A DNA stretch of 64,000 nucleotides from Symsagittifera roscoffensis (lineage: Eukaryota > Xenacoelomorpha > Acoela > Convolutidae), in the NCBI RefSeq assembly GCF_963678635.1, contig NC_087062.1, positions 45,088,395 to 45,152,394 of the forward strand, in the 5' to 3' direction. Shown piece after piece: positions 9,901 to 19,700 of the stretch (within the stretch, counting starts at the first letter, position 1; the number at the start of each line of letters is the position of its first letter). Made by a program: the position numbers and the translations under genes. The notes below the pieces were generated by a model. It saw only the letters and a program-made list of their open reading frames with translations. It searched no databases and was not told the origin of the DNA.

Positions 9901-12900
9901 GGTTTCCTGAGCTCCGAGCTGTTCTTGTATGCCGCCGTCTTGCATCGGGCCAAAACGATGGGCGCCGTCTCTCTCAAGTTTCCTTCCGAAACAGCATCCA
10001 CTGAAGGACTACCCCATCCTTCCACTTCTCTCTTCCTCTTGCGAGTCTTCACATCTCTGCTCGAGGGTGTTGTGGCTATCATCATTGATTCGACCTCTCC
10101 ATCCACTCCTTCCAACTCTTGCCTCCCCCCTGCTCGAGCCTTAAGGATATTAGTACTTTTAATCATATTACTAGTCCCAACCTTATCCCTTTTTATATCA
10201 TCAACCATTTTATCCACAGTTTTTTGTTTCAGAGTAGAGCTGTCCTCACATTTCTCTTTTCTAGTCTTCGATCGTGCGTTCCTCAGCTCCACTAGCTTGT
10301 TCAGCAGCTCTTTTCTTGCTTTCTCATCCAGGCCCGTTCCTATCAGGAGCGGTTCCCCGAATCTCACTACTGCGTCCCACAGTTCCTTCTTGAACTTGTC
10401 CAGCGTCGTCTCGCTGCCCACTTCTCGATTGAATTCCCCCAGGAATTCCTGCCAAGCGTCATCCTCGAGAGATCCCAAGAATATGTCCCTGTTCCCTTCG
10501 AACGTGTTCTTCTCCCTTTCCTCCGAGCTCAAGAGTAACATCCCCATATTGAAGGTCTCACCTGCCAATGGCAACTCTAGGTTCTTCCGCGGGGACGGGT
10601 TCAGAGGTGGTGTGGCAGTATCTGCCCAATTCTCTTCGCTCAAGTCTTTCAACAGCTCTTGAGTGGTGAGTTCCTCCCCTGATGGCCCTGGTTCAGGTGT
10701 ATTCCCCACCTCCATGTCTTCTCCAGCTTCACTGAGAGTTTCATCTATACTCTCTTCCTCTGATTCATTTCTTCTTCTCTCGAGAATTCTTTTGAATCGA
10801 TCCTCAACGGGTCCACTCCTCTTGTCTCCAGGCGTGTCTACAGACAGTGGTGACGGTGTCGTAGGATCCAGCTTTTTATATTCCGTCAGGGCTACATGCA
10901 GTTGACCTGCTGCATCTAGTTCTGTTCCCTCCTGTGTCACTTCTACTTGTTCCAAGCCATAGGGTGCCTTGTATTTTCTCGTGGCAAATTTCATTTCGTC
11001 CACCAATGCGACGTGTCCCTCCATCACGATCATCCTGCCATCATCCCATATGGGTAGCATATTCTCAAGTCCTTCCTTCTCAAGAGTCCTCAAGACTTTC
11101 CGCACCTCATATCCAGGGGGCTGCGAACCTCTACTCTTTTTCGCTTGCGTCGTCCACGAATTTACCTTCATCTCGCTGGTGTGGAAGTAGACTGCCGCCG
11201 TGTAGCCGATGAACAGGGGATCCCAGCCATCCGTGAAATGCCTCTGCGTTTCCTCCGTCATCATCTTCGCCATTATGGAGGGAACCACCAAGGGACTATT
11301 CATTCCCAAGGTCATCCTCCTGACTGTCGGGAACTCAGGCATGGTGGCTGGTAGGATTTCTTTCTCCATTATGGCCTCCAGCTCCCTCTTGACTAGCGCA
11401 AAGCACTCCTTCCAGGCGGGGATTCTCAAGACTTCTCGTCCGTTGGCCGTCAATGGGTTTAGGTTCCAAAACTTTGGATACATTTCAATGGGGCCCTCTC
11501 GCTTGCCTCCCATTCTACATTGCATTTGTCCCCTGAAGTTGCACACCATCATCTCGGCATCTTTCACTTTTCCGAAGAGTACCGTGTTGCTCATACGCGC
11601 CCTGAGCACCTCCTGCTGACACCAATTCAGCGCTGTACCATCCAGTACGCTGATGAGACTCAAGTGCGTCACCGAGTGGCGATACGTTATCACCAGGGGA
11701 TCTGGAAACGCGTACGTCACTGCTGGACCATAGATGCAGGTCACCACCTCCTCTAGACCTCGGATTATCCCCATTGGGTCCGACCTCATTGCCAGGCACA
11801 GGTCCGTCAACAGAGGCATCCCTCTGTTCGCCTTCTCCCATTCTTCTCTCGAGGTTGGGTTCTCATCTTCACCCGTCATGTATCGATTCTGCATCATGAG
11901 GTATTGCACCAGCAGTGTCTTCAACCCTGCGGCACACTTGTAGGAGCTGGTTTCAATGCTCGTGTGGACTCTCCCCATAGACAGAGGTTCTCCATATTCC
12001 ATTAACCGATGAAACGATACCAATTCCCCATGGGTCAAGAGTACTAGTGCCAGATACCCATCAACTCGAAGTGTCTCCACTCCTCGACTAAACATGTATG
12101 CTGGGCCCATGTTGAACAAGTATCTGGGGTAAACCAAATACAGGGCCAAGAGCAGGCTGATGGACATGCCCAGTATCTCCTGTACGAAGGCTCCGAAGAT
12201 AGTCGCCGTGGTGCCGAACACTCCTGCCAAGAATTCTCTCTCCCAGCAAGGACTCAAGAACTTGAGAATCTCGTAATCTCTCCTAGTCTTCAATTCGCCG
12301 TTGGCGTGCTCTCTCCAAAATCCTCCAATCGTCTTTTCATTGGCGGCCGAGACAAATCTAGCCACCGTCATGTCTCTCGTTTCAGCTAGCTCCAGTTGCT
12401 TCTCTAGAAAACTCCAGATTTGTTTCACGAGGAGTGGTGCTTCCTCCCTCGTCTTATTCGTGACGTTCTCCAGCCTTGGTGTCAGGAATGGCCACCAGCC
12501 ATTCTCTTGAGTCAAGCGATATTTCATCGATTCTAACTGTTTCTCCGTCTCGACCACATTTCTTCTCTCGTTGCTGGGACCTCTAGTCCTGCTGGTGGAA
12601 TTTGCGACTTTCACATCCATACTCCGGAACCACAGGCTGGCCGTCAACTGGTTTATCGCCGGGTGGTCGTCCCCGATGACTGGGCTGAACTTGAGTTGTC
12701 TAGCAAAGTTCGATATCTCTAGCAAGAGTACCTCATCCAATACAATCAGGACGTCGGCCAGTCCGTAAAAGCCCCTCAGTGCATGAGATATGTCAGCCCA
12801 TGCGGCCGGCAATTCTGATTTGTAAAGCCTCAAGTTCAATGGCTCCAGCTCTCGATTGGGGGCTGCCATCAGAATCCGCCATTCACTCCCTTCTGCTATC

Positions 12901-15803
12901 AGGATCAAGACCGCGTACACGAATTGTAGGGCGGGTGGCATATTTGCGTATCCCGGGGATGTGGTAAACACCACCTTCGTCTTGGACCCAAATCTCGAGG
13001 CTACGTTCTCTTGTACCTCATTCATCGCCGCAAATAACGCCTGAATAGCCTCCCATATCTTCTTTGATGTCGGAATCTCCTTGCCCTTCAGTTGCTCAAG
13101 AAGTCCCATCGCGTGCAGGTGATCATTCATTCCTGCAAACATTAGCAGCTCAGGTTCACAGGGCATCTCCGACTTTATTGCCACCACTAGAGTCAACATC
13201 TGGTTCAATTCGGCTCCTGGCAAGGAGTATACCAGAGTCTCCGGCCAGAACAACTTGGGAGACGTTCCTTCGAAGTCCGATCCCGCCACAATGACTACTC
13301 TTGCAGCAGCTGGATCTGCTCTATCATAAACTGCCAGAGTTTTGGCCAGTTGGGTGCCACCACAGGGCTTCCCGTACCTGGGATCTTCTGCCAACTTCGG
13401 ACCTTCGTAAGCGGCATCAGGCAATTCCATTCCCCCCGGATTGAGTAGCTTGTCTACCACCTTCAACTGCGCCGGTGTTGCCAACCTGATCCTAGCGATG
13501 CCAGTTCGGTGCTTGGGAGGTTCTGTTATAAGTCCAGGACCCCCCAACAGTTTGAGAGGCCTGTAGTTAATGGGTCCCATGATCGTTTTTGTGGGAATTC
13601 CAGTCAGGTCTGTGGTCTCCATTAACTTCGCTCTCGAGAAGTGCGCTTCGTGAGCTTTCAACCAGTCTATGCAATGATGTCTATTCAAATCCTCGTGCGA
13701 CACTCGTTCGATCCCCAGGGTTTCCGCCAACTCTCGTCTGCATTCCAAACTCTCTAGATCCAGTTCCTTCACCTTCTCAGGATATCTCAAGCGGGCAGTC
13801 TCCATAGACTTCTTTTCTCTCCTGCCATCTGCCACCACCACAGAGGACATCGCCGAGCCCGGAGGTGTTGATGACTCTACCTCCTCCGACTCCATTGGCG
13901 TGGCACTCTGCAATCGGGTCTGATTGCTCCTTGAACTGTCTCTAGTATCAACTCTCGCTCCCAAGCGACCAGCCAAGGCCCTCGAGGCAAGGAATGGTGG
14001 GTTGGGAGGTGGTCCTAAAGTGAATTGGGCTGTCTCCAGCAGGTCCGCCTCTAGCGTGTTAATGTGTTCCTGGAAGACGTCGTTCAGCCACTCCGCTCCC
14101 CTTGGCCTATCGAAATGGATTCCATCTTTTGAGGTGTCTTCAGGGAATCCCTTTTTCTCCATACGTTCTGCTATGTCCAACAGCCTGAGAGGAAGCACAC
14201 TCTTCCGGTGTATGTCTCGGATCATCTTGTTCAGGCTCCGCACCTTCTGGTTCATCTCTAGGGCGTGCTGATCAAACATCATGTTGTAGGGGACCGTGCA
14301 TACCGTCAGCAGGATGGGGTCCATCTGGATCCTCAGTTCCTCAAGAAGGCAGCTCATCTTGTCGCACAGCCTCGCTACTTTCCTCGCTTCTCCCCTTGAC
14401 ACGTCGTTGGTCCCAACCATCAGGGTCACTGTGTAAACTTTGGTCATCCCTAGCATGTCCAGGGTTGCCAACATCTGTGGCGTGGCAGCTCCAGCGAAAC
14501 TCAAGACTCCTGTCTGCCAATGGGACCGTATCTGGGTCAACACCCGCACCAGGCTATCCCCTATAATTAGGTGAACTGCACCCTCTGGCACACGAGGTGG
14601 CGCTAGATACTCCACCCAGGCTGCGTCATGGAAGCAGTCCCTCCTGGCTCCCTGTTCCGCACTCCAGTCCAGCCGATTGTGCCTGTGGTAGTTCCCTTCT
14701 GTATTCTTCTTATAGCTTGCGATCACGACATTCCTGACCGGCTGTTCCCTCCAAGTTGGGGGAAGCTCTGGCCTTGTCGATCTTTCACGACTCTGCTGCT
14801 GCAATTTCTCGCCTAGCTCCTTCAGGCGCGATGAGGCGCCACTCACCTGACTGCCACTCGAGGTCGAGGTTGGGGTATATCCTGGTAACACCACATCCAT
14901 CAGAGGACGTACAGGTTGTGTCTCTAGGTTGCGCAAGGAAGGCGTCACGTCATTCGGTATCCAGACCTCTAACCCTTCGCTCATGTGTTCTCTGGCCTCG
15001 CGGTCAAGGTTGAACCGTCCTCTAGCCCTGGGAGCTTCATCCACCTCCATGCGCGACTCTGGCCTCGAGCTGGTCACCACTCGTTCGTTTGACCTGGCTC
15101 CCTTCTGTGCGTCAAGCTCGCGTTGTCGCTGTTCTATCCTTTCCAACTCCGACTTCAGTTGATCACGATTTGCGACGTTCTCCCGCACCCTCAGCTCCTG
15201 CTGATGTTCAGCCCTTAGCATCTCAAGTAATTTCGACGTCTGATCTCGCTCGTCGACTGCCTGGTCTCTCTCCAGCTGAAGCTTCTCCCTGTCCAGCTTC
15301 GCCTGATCCCGATCGAGGTTCGCTTTATTCCTTTCCTTCAGCGCCTTCTCGAGCTCTTTCTTTAGAACCCCCAGATCCGGATATGCCTCTGTCGTCTGTT
15401 GCGCTCGCGACATCGACGGCACCTTACTCGAGCTCTGGCCTGTGGATCTTGCTGTTGGTCTCGTCGGTAGCGGAAACTCTCCTGCGCCGTGTTCGGTGTT
15501 GTTACTCAGGCCAGGATTTCTTGCCAAGTCAAAGCCCCTTACTCCTCCATCCGCATTCCAAGATAACCATCTGGTCTGTTCTCGATTTGATATGCCCTCG
15601 GTGGTGTAGCCGACCATCAAGACAGCCTCCGTCGCAGACTCCCTGCACTCACCCTGGTCCTCCAACTGGAGGATCGCATTCAGCATCACCGCCATTCTCT
15701 CGTCTATCTGGGTGTAGTCCAGGTCCCTCAAGCGTCTGTACAGCTCGTCAAGAGTGGGCTTCTTCAGAGCCGCGGGCACGGAGTTCCAGAATCGGTCTGC
15801 CAT
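6924..15803 (-). CDS. Giant accessory protein (about 2,959 aa) with SGNH hydrolase domain, env position
   Basis: Start chosen at the first ATG (15803, context AAAATGG); the frame is open for 15 codons upstream but only from a TTG. A coiled coil lies at about 140-230. Residues about 410-580 form an SGNH/GDSL hydrolase: IIGDSLVR (Ser 417), SFAGAA, VGTNDVS (Asn 466) and DGIHF (Asp 560, His 563), so all catalytic blocks are present. Residues about 835-1060 look like a second, degenerate SGNH fold (AGSDFEG, AGMNDHL at 893, GDDHPAIN at 1047). A hydrophobic stretch at about 1196-1235 could cross a membrane. A basic TRKRKREVE near 1920 could be a nuclear signal. Cys-rich motifs occur near 2450 and 2700. 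The other roughly 1,700 residues match nothing I recognise. No retroviral env features are seen. Confidence 0.85.
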   Translation of the reverse strand: MADRFWNSVPAALKKPTLDELYRRLRDLDYTQIDERMAVMLNAILQLEDQGECRESATEAVLMVGYTTEGISNREQTRWLSWNADGGVRGFDLARNPGLSNNTEHGAGEFPLPTRPTARSTGQSSSKVPSMSRAQQTTEAYPDLGVLKKELEKALKERNKANLDRDQAKLDREKLQLERDQAVDERDQTSKLLEMLRAEHQQELRVRENVANRDQLKSELERIEQRQRELDAQKGARSNERVVTSSRPESRMEVDEAPRARGRFNLDREAREHMSEGLEVWIPNDVTPSLRNLETQPVRPLMDVVLPGYTPTSTSSGSQVSGASSRLKELGEKLQQQSRERSTRPELPPTWREQPVRNVVIASYKKNTEGNYHRHNRLDWSAEQGARRDCFHDAAWVEYLAPPRVPEGAVHLIIGDSLVRVLTQIRSHWQTGVLSFAGAATPQMLATLDMLGMTKVYTVTLMVGTNDVSRGEARKVARLCDKMSCLLEELRIQMDPILLTVCTVPYNMMFDQHALEMNQKVRSLNKMIRDIHRKSVLPLRLLDIAERMEKKGFPEDTSKDGIHFDRPRGAEWLNDVFQEHINTLEADLLETAQFTLGPPPNPPFLASRALAGRLGARVDTRDSSRSNQTRLQSATPMESEEVESSTPPGSAMSSVVVADGRREKKSMETARLRYPEKVKELDLESLECRRELAETLGIERVSHEDLNRHHCIDWLKAHEAHFSRAKLMETTDLTGIPTKTIMGPINYRPLKLLGGPGLITEPPKHRTGIARIRLATPAQLKVVDKLLNPGGMELPDAAYEGPKLAEDPRYGKPCGGTQLAKTLAVYDRADPAAARVVIVAGSDFEGTSPKLFWPETLVYSLPGAELNQMLTLVVAIKSEMPCEPELLMFAGMNDHLHAMGLLEQLKGKEIPTSKKIWEAIQALFAAMNEVQENVASRFGSKTKVVFTTSPGYANMPPALQFVYAVLILIAEGSEWRILMAAPNRELEPLNLRLYKSELPAAWADISHALRGFYGLADVLIVLDEVLLLEISNFARQLKFSPVIGDDHPAINQLTASLWFRSMDVKVANSTSRTRGPSNERRNVVETEKQLESMKYRLTQENGWWPFLTPRLENVTNKTREEAPLLVKQIWSFLEKQLELAETRDMTVARFVSAANEKTIGGFWREHANGELKTRRDYEILKFLSPCWEREFLAGVFGTTATIFGAFVQEILGMSISLLLALYLVYPRYLFNMGPAYMFSRGVETLRVDGYLALVLLTHGELVSFHRLMEYGEPLSMGRVHTSIETSSYKCAAGLKTLLVQYLMMQNRYMTGEDENPTSREEWEKANRGMPLLTDLCLAMRSDPMGIIRGLEEVVTCIYGPAVTYAFPDPLVITYRHSVTHLSLISVLDGTALNWCQQEVLRARMSNTVLFGKVKDAEMMVCNFRGQMQCRMGGKREGPIEMYPKFWNLNPLTANGREVLRIPAWKECFALVKRELEAIMEKEILPATMPEFPTVRRMTLGMNSPLVVPSIMAKMMTEETQRHFTDGWDPLFIGYTAAVYFHTSEMKVNSWTTQAKKSRGSQPPGYEVRKVLRTLEKEGLENMLPIWDDGRMIVMEGHVALVDEMKFATRKYKAPYGLEQVEVTQEGTELDAAGQLHVALTEYKKLDPTTPSPLSVDTPGDKRSGPVEDRFKRILERRRNESEEESIDETLSEAGEDMEVGNTPEPGPSGEELTTQELLKDLSEENWADTATPPLNPSPRKNLELPLAGETFNMGMLLLSSEEREKNTFEGNRDIFLGSLEDDAWQEFLGEFNREVGSETTLDKFKKELWDAVVRFGEPLLIGTGLDEKARKELLNKLVELRNARSKTRKEKCEDSSTLKQKTVDKMVDDIKRDKVGTSNMIKSTNILKARAGGRQELEGVDGEVESMMIATTPSSRDVKTRKRKREVEGWGSPSVDAVSEGNLRETAPIVLARCKTAAYKNSSELRKPLEVEKEIEVSTSSTSEEEFKPQKVNVKRGSTNGQVGEVEIGKEWISKAHQDMGKQVTSDPLERNKTRNTSRTWWVALETLKEMEDCLKKLDSGIARRRRNWATQQKAEVNKIEMASHLKRSWQSLLKDHFEEAMRTSSSAPPLMANPFVRTAGQLMFTWSLVGIELETLTSYDRLKLGSKKLEVYQALMQHVARDNSGLSLARRKDVTCFLRWTMSMMSDSTILACHQRASGSKTMERRVSTIILNVYQSTGIEKEDGSRLSLENHRKLDEVRRFSNKKFEEEHDVHRNLASSEQYSRLSEKGEYQYVSGVMGIAYNPFLDSEAGGAHRNHEVAELLKFWTERIMEIDAVEKEGPSLGLILEKTPEVISIPRSNKRVEVNMGGGNGLLTTNLGVIWKLLRPSWCPHPHASLIEETTERVRLAPTEDEDLAKLSVLHKLITPQMQEPSERTSDPGSAKKLEPGSCLDSTCGNGEHICDGRSCVRILSFQKEDLVTWFEDITEREKSEVQIIAECYARTTVNIATALGFFSRMCGLQALERLESEHHLVTALSVESWPGVLQVTQKHIRSWKVGLEAEMGFPMSEAYGLPLNAKSLIGSMMANLCGSHYPLHMAMVEVSSQRILVDKAFSVPKCVRLARMSHHSHKLLRKIKGTVPKELRDDLSEIWGEDLLKLERENTSDHERQNVIGKPVGSTPNLEDNDTMHEKMMELEPLLEASGERNLRSIEISHGECPCHCLAQTVWYPDHKNLCLVWDVEEIRSIGLPDHRQKVTLLVVSTMLALRWIEENITKYREATKPTAESIYAIDYSRRLELFETACKVFAIPTEVRHVWSRLRYFPWFRATLTSWLYMTTKDHMRKHQKEYRQFQAEIGPEAFKRPLLTHRNAITTGWKRVGKMSRDNTKARESILEEDLAKNVSLSLHNSFCLNREARVKALPNQAKRLQEQREWMRSYEQLKAWEEIVISPDDEEELLRQFAASSTSGCSTSKAKSTR
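12600..13320 (-). other. Second SGNH-like region, catalytic residues altered
   Basis: The segment repeats the SGNH plan: VVIVAGSDFEG for block I, LPGAELN for block II, MFAGMNDHLHA for block III and SPVIGDDHPAINQL for block V. The GDS order is changed to GSD and the DxxH spacing is not exact. It is therefore either a decayed duplicate used for binding or a distinct fold that resembles SGNH by chance. Confidence 0.45.
14060..14590 (-). other. SGNH/GDSL esterase-type domain in the accessory protein
   Basis: Blocks I (GDSL), II (Gly in SFAGAA), III (GTND) and V (DGIHF) are in the right order and spacing for a 170-residue SGNH fold. The family removes acyl groups from sugars, lipids or proteins. 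In this element the substrate is unknown. Confidence 0.8.
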
Positions 15804-16326
15804 TTTTGCAACTTCGGGATGTATATAGGTAGATGTTAACCAGCTCAAGAATTACCTTACCAACTCAAGAATTACCTTACCAACTCAAGTATTACCCAAT
15901 TCAAGAATTCTCTAGAAATGCTCTCTTGCAAGTACTTGCTGTAGATTCGGATTATCGCGTGTTCAATCAAGATTCTCTCTTTCTGTTTCTCGCTTGAGTG
16001 TAGTTGGATTTTCAACTTTGTTTTTCAAACTCGATCTGAAAACAGAAAGCTCATTAAAACTTAGCATGTCACGTTCCTAACCTAGAGACCCCCCTTCTAC
16101 CCATATGGTTAAAATCTTATCATTCTCATATCACTTAAAGCAATTCGATTGGATTTTCCCTTAAGAACATGCAGATTCATTTTATGTTTTAGCACCATCA
16201 ATTCTTTCTTTTAAAATTCAATTGTCATGCCAATCACATCTTAAGATCCCTTTACCTGCGCCGCACCCCAGTACCTAACTCAAGACTCCTCCCTCACACC
16301 CGACCTGATACCTCCATGTACCCGAC
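15804..16326 (-). other. Spacer between gag-pol and the second giant frame
   Basis: About 520 bp without a supported gene. Next to the second frame it contains three tandem copies of CAACTCAAGAATTACCTTAC-like sequence (15839-15895, the last copy altered). An internal promoter, splice acceptor or reinitiation signal for the downstream frame would have to lie here; I cannot identify one. Confidence 0.6.
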
Positions 16327-16770
16327 TCAGGCAATGCTCAAGTAGTACTTCTTGTGAAGATGCACCATTATCTCTGTTTCTGCAAAGACCACATGTAGGA
16401 TAGCGTACAATTCCCTCGAGCTCAGTTTGCCCCTGTTTGGGTCGTACACCGGCATCGAGACCTCCACTATTCCTCTTTCAATCATGAAGTCACGTAGTCT
16501 TGTCAGTGCCAATATCACGTGTTCGGGATCAATTGTGTTTCTGTCGTTGACTCTCGTTACTAGGAAGCAGAGGTATTTGCCCGGGACTTGTGCCACTGAC
16601 GGTGGAAGCGCTGCTATGCCTCCCAGTCCTGGCCTCTGTCTGAACAGAAACTCTACGTTCTGGTACTCTCTTTTGAAGTCAGCCTCCAATCTTGATTTGA
16701 AACTCATGTCCGCCGTGATGCAGATCGCGCTGGTCCTGTTTGACAGGATGAAGTCGCTATCCGTTATCAT
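16327..16770 (-). other. Macro (ADP-ribose-binding-like) domain at the Gag-Pol C terminus
   Basis: The last about 145 residues follow the order of the OARD1/TARG1 macro family: ICITADMSFKSRLEADFKR (phosphate-binding strand and first helix), GIAALPP, KYLCFLVTR (the YLVTK-like strand), a helix with LTRLRDFMIERGI, VSMPVYDPNRG (the MPRIGCGLD-like loop) and a final strand EIMVHLH. In active TARG1 a Lys after LIT and an Asp in GLD are catalytic, as I recall the family. Here the first is Arg and the second aligns with Gly, so binding without hydrolysis is more likely than catalysis. Assignment is by pattern and would need a profile search. Confidence 0.72.
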
Positions 16771-19700
16771 GATGTTCTCTGAGTATTCATTGGGTATTTC
16801 GAATTTCGTTTTGAAATTCCTTCCTATGGTAGGCTCTGGTTCTTCTTCCTCCAGTTCCAATCCGCTTGTTTCCCTCACTTCCTTGAGCTTCTTTATCATC
16901 AAATTTTCGGTGTGGGTAAGTCCTACCCCCACTCCCCGGACAAAAATATTTATCGACGTCCCCGTCGATGTAGTCGGGTCTGAATTGTCCTTGGGGATGT
17001 CCAGTGGCCTGTCTGTTGCTGTCCATCCGAAAAGAGGGTCCTCTGTCTTCATGTAATTTGCTGCTGATACATCGATTTGCTGAATGCTTTGTCCTTCGCG
17101 GCTCTCGTCTTTGACATCACGCATCCACTCTAGAATCCTCAAGTTCGTGTTCTCCCTCCTTTCTATTTCACTCTGCTCGAGATCCGTCTCCAATTCTGGC
17201 GTCGAGTAATCATCCTGCGGATAATGTCCACCATCGTCAATGACCTGCCATTCCTCTTCGGCTTCCAGTTCGCCTGCACTTAGTAGTTCATCGCCCAACT
17301 TGTCTGGCTGTATCTTATCGATCAAGAAGTCATCCCCGTACCTATTGTACCTCATACCTGTTCGTTTACGATTGCCAGTCCTGGTTTCCGGTGGTGTTGG
17401 TCGATCCGGCTCCATCCACTTCGGTACCTCGTTTTGCTCTGGGTCGTTCCAGTCTTCTTCTACAAATGAACCTGCATCCGACTCCACTTCTATCTTTTCG
17501 TTGTCGTCCAAACTCAAGTTCTCATTACCATCATTTTTCTCTCTAGTGCCTTTCTCATTCACTTCGCACGCTGGTTCCACCACCAGGTACTCAAGACCTT
17601 CCATGTCTTTTGGTAGGCACCAGTCCTCCGGGGACGGGACGTGAGGCTTCAGATTTTCGTAATATGCTGCTCGCCCTGTACTCAAGCGATAGAACCGTCC
17701 TTGTTGATGTACTTCCGTAATCATGAACGGTCCTCTCCATTTCTTGAGTAGTTTCTTTGTTCCCTTGGGCGGTATGACATTTTGGAAGACCCACACGTAT
17801 TGGCCCACTTCGTATGGCTTTGCTCTTAGTATCTTTTCGTCATATTTCTTGCGTTGCCTCATTTGCGCTTGCGCCGTGTTTCTCCGACATAGCTCGTTTA
17901 GCTCTTGTTGTCTTTTGATCGCTTCCTTCACGTATGCTTGAGGTGACGTCCTCTTCCCCTCGTACTCCGGGTAGAAGAATGTTATAGACATTGCCCTTTC
18001 CCTGCCTGTCAACATCATGAAAGGACTGATACCCGTCGTTGAGTGCTGAGTACTATTATAGGCTCCTACTACCTGTGGCAGGTATTTGTCCCAGTCCGTC
18101 ATGTATCTCGAGCAGTACACCCTGAGCATGTTGACCAGTGTCCTGTTCTGTCTTTCTACCAACCCATTGGTCTGTGGATGATAGGTCGTCGAGTGTGCTT
18201 GAGCAATGTGTGATCTCTTCATCAATTCTTTTGTCAAGTCCCCCACAAAAGCCTTGCCGTTGTCCGACTGGAAAGTCATTGGACAACCATACCGCGATAT
18301 CCAATGCGTTATCAGGTGATCACATGTCTCCTCTGCTGAGGCTGTCTGGCACGGAACCGCTTCCGCCAACTTGGTGAAGTGATCTATTATAACTAGTATT
18401 TGGTTATAACCCGACTCCGTCATGCATATTTTCTGATGGTCTATCTGCACCACCTCATTGAATTCCGAACTCTCGACAGACTTGAGGGGAAACTTCATCT
18501 TCCTTGGGTCTTTTACTTGAAGGCATGCTAGGCAGGCATTCACCCATCTCTCGCAAGCTTTTCTCATTCCCGGCCAGTCAAACCTGTGAAGTATCCTTTG
18601 TTGTACTTTATCTATCCCCTGGTGGCCCATCTGGTCGTGTGATCTGAAAAGCACCTCCGTTTGGTACAATTGTGGTAGTATGATGATGTTGTGTTTGTGT
18701 AATATTTTTTCCTCATATCTTCTCTTGCACGCTACCACCCCTTCAGCTGTGTGATAAAGTAAGTCTCTCTTTTCTTTGTAGAACTGGCTCAAGATCTTGT
18801 AGCTGTCTTCCTCAAGTTCCCCCTTCTCCTTGACTCCCAAATGGATCCATTTGGAGAGGTTACTTGTCATTTTGTCATTCTTCTGGGCCCTTATTAGGTC
18901 AGACAGCCTGTATCTCGCCTTAACGTGCTCCTTTAGCGCCATGATCTGTCCATTCATCTCACCAGGGTTGTGGATGTCATCGCTCAGTTTCACACATATC
19001 ATCCTTTTCACGATTTTCATGTCGTCTTCTGGTACCAGATTCGTTCTGACGTTTGAGTTGCACGATAGTTCCCTTAGTGGTTTTCTTGAAACTGCTATTT
19101 TCTCGAGCTCTTCACCACCTCGTACCTCTTGTATTTCCAGATTGTACGTCCCTGAAGATGGATCCGTCTGTAATTCCCTGTCGTGCTGTCTTATCTTCTC
19201 TTCCGCCAGTATCATGCATAGACTGTCTTGGTCTTCGCTGCTCTCATCCGAGTCTTCATCCCATTCTTCACGCTCCCCGGACAATTTCCCTTCTCCGGTT
19301 TCGTCTTCTTCCATGAATCTGGACCACTCCCCGGACTCTTGATCTAGTCCCAGGTGTTCAACTTCTTCTCTGAATGTTACTTTCTTATCCCTGACTTTTG
19401 TCTGCTCCAGAATTTTTTCGGGGATTTTTTCAACTAGTGATCGCACAACTTCCTTGCTATCAGTGATGCTTCCTTTTGAGACGTCAGTATTGTTCACTGT
19501 TTCTTCTCTCCGAAGTATGGTTAGTTCCGGTGCCTCCTGACCTTTCCCTTGGATCACGGGCTTGTCATCTGATAGTTTCTCAAGCAACCTCATTAAGTCT
19601 TCATCTATTCGGACCGTTCCCTCCTCTACCTGGATGAGATCATAACCTTTTGCCTTGAGTGTTTCCCTCACGATCTTGGACTTGAGCATTATTCCTATCG

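Noticed and set aside
9841..10662. 273-codon + strand frame and other long + strand frames opposite the two giant frames
   Set aside because: They are antisense to the giant frames, Ser/Pro/Leu-rich, and share no known family. A biased codon use on the other strand explains them.
15804..15848. Start of the second giant frame at 15848
   Set aside because: That codon is TTG, not ATG. The first ATG, with good context, is at 15803.
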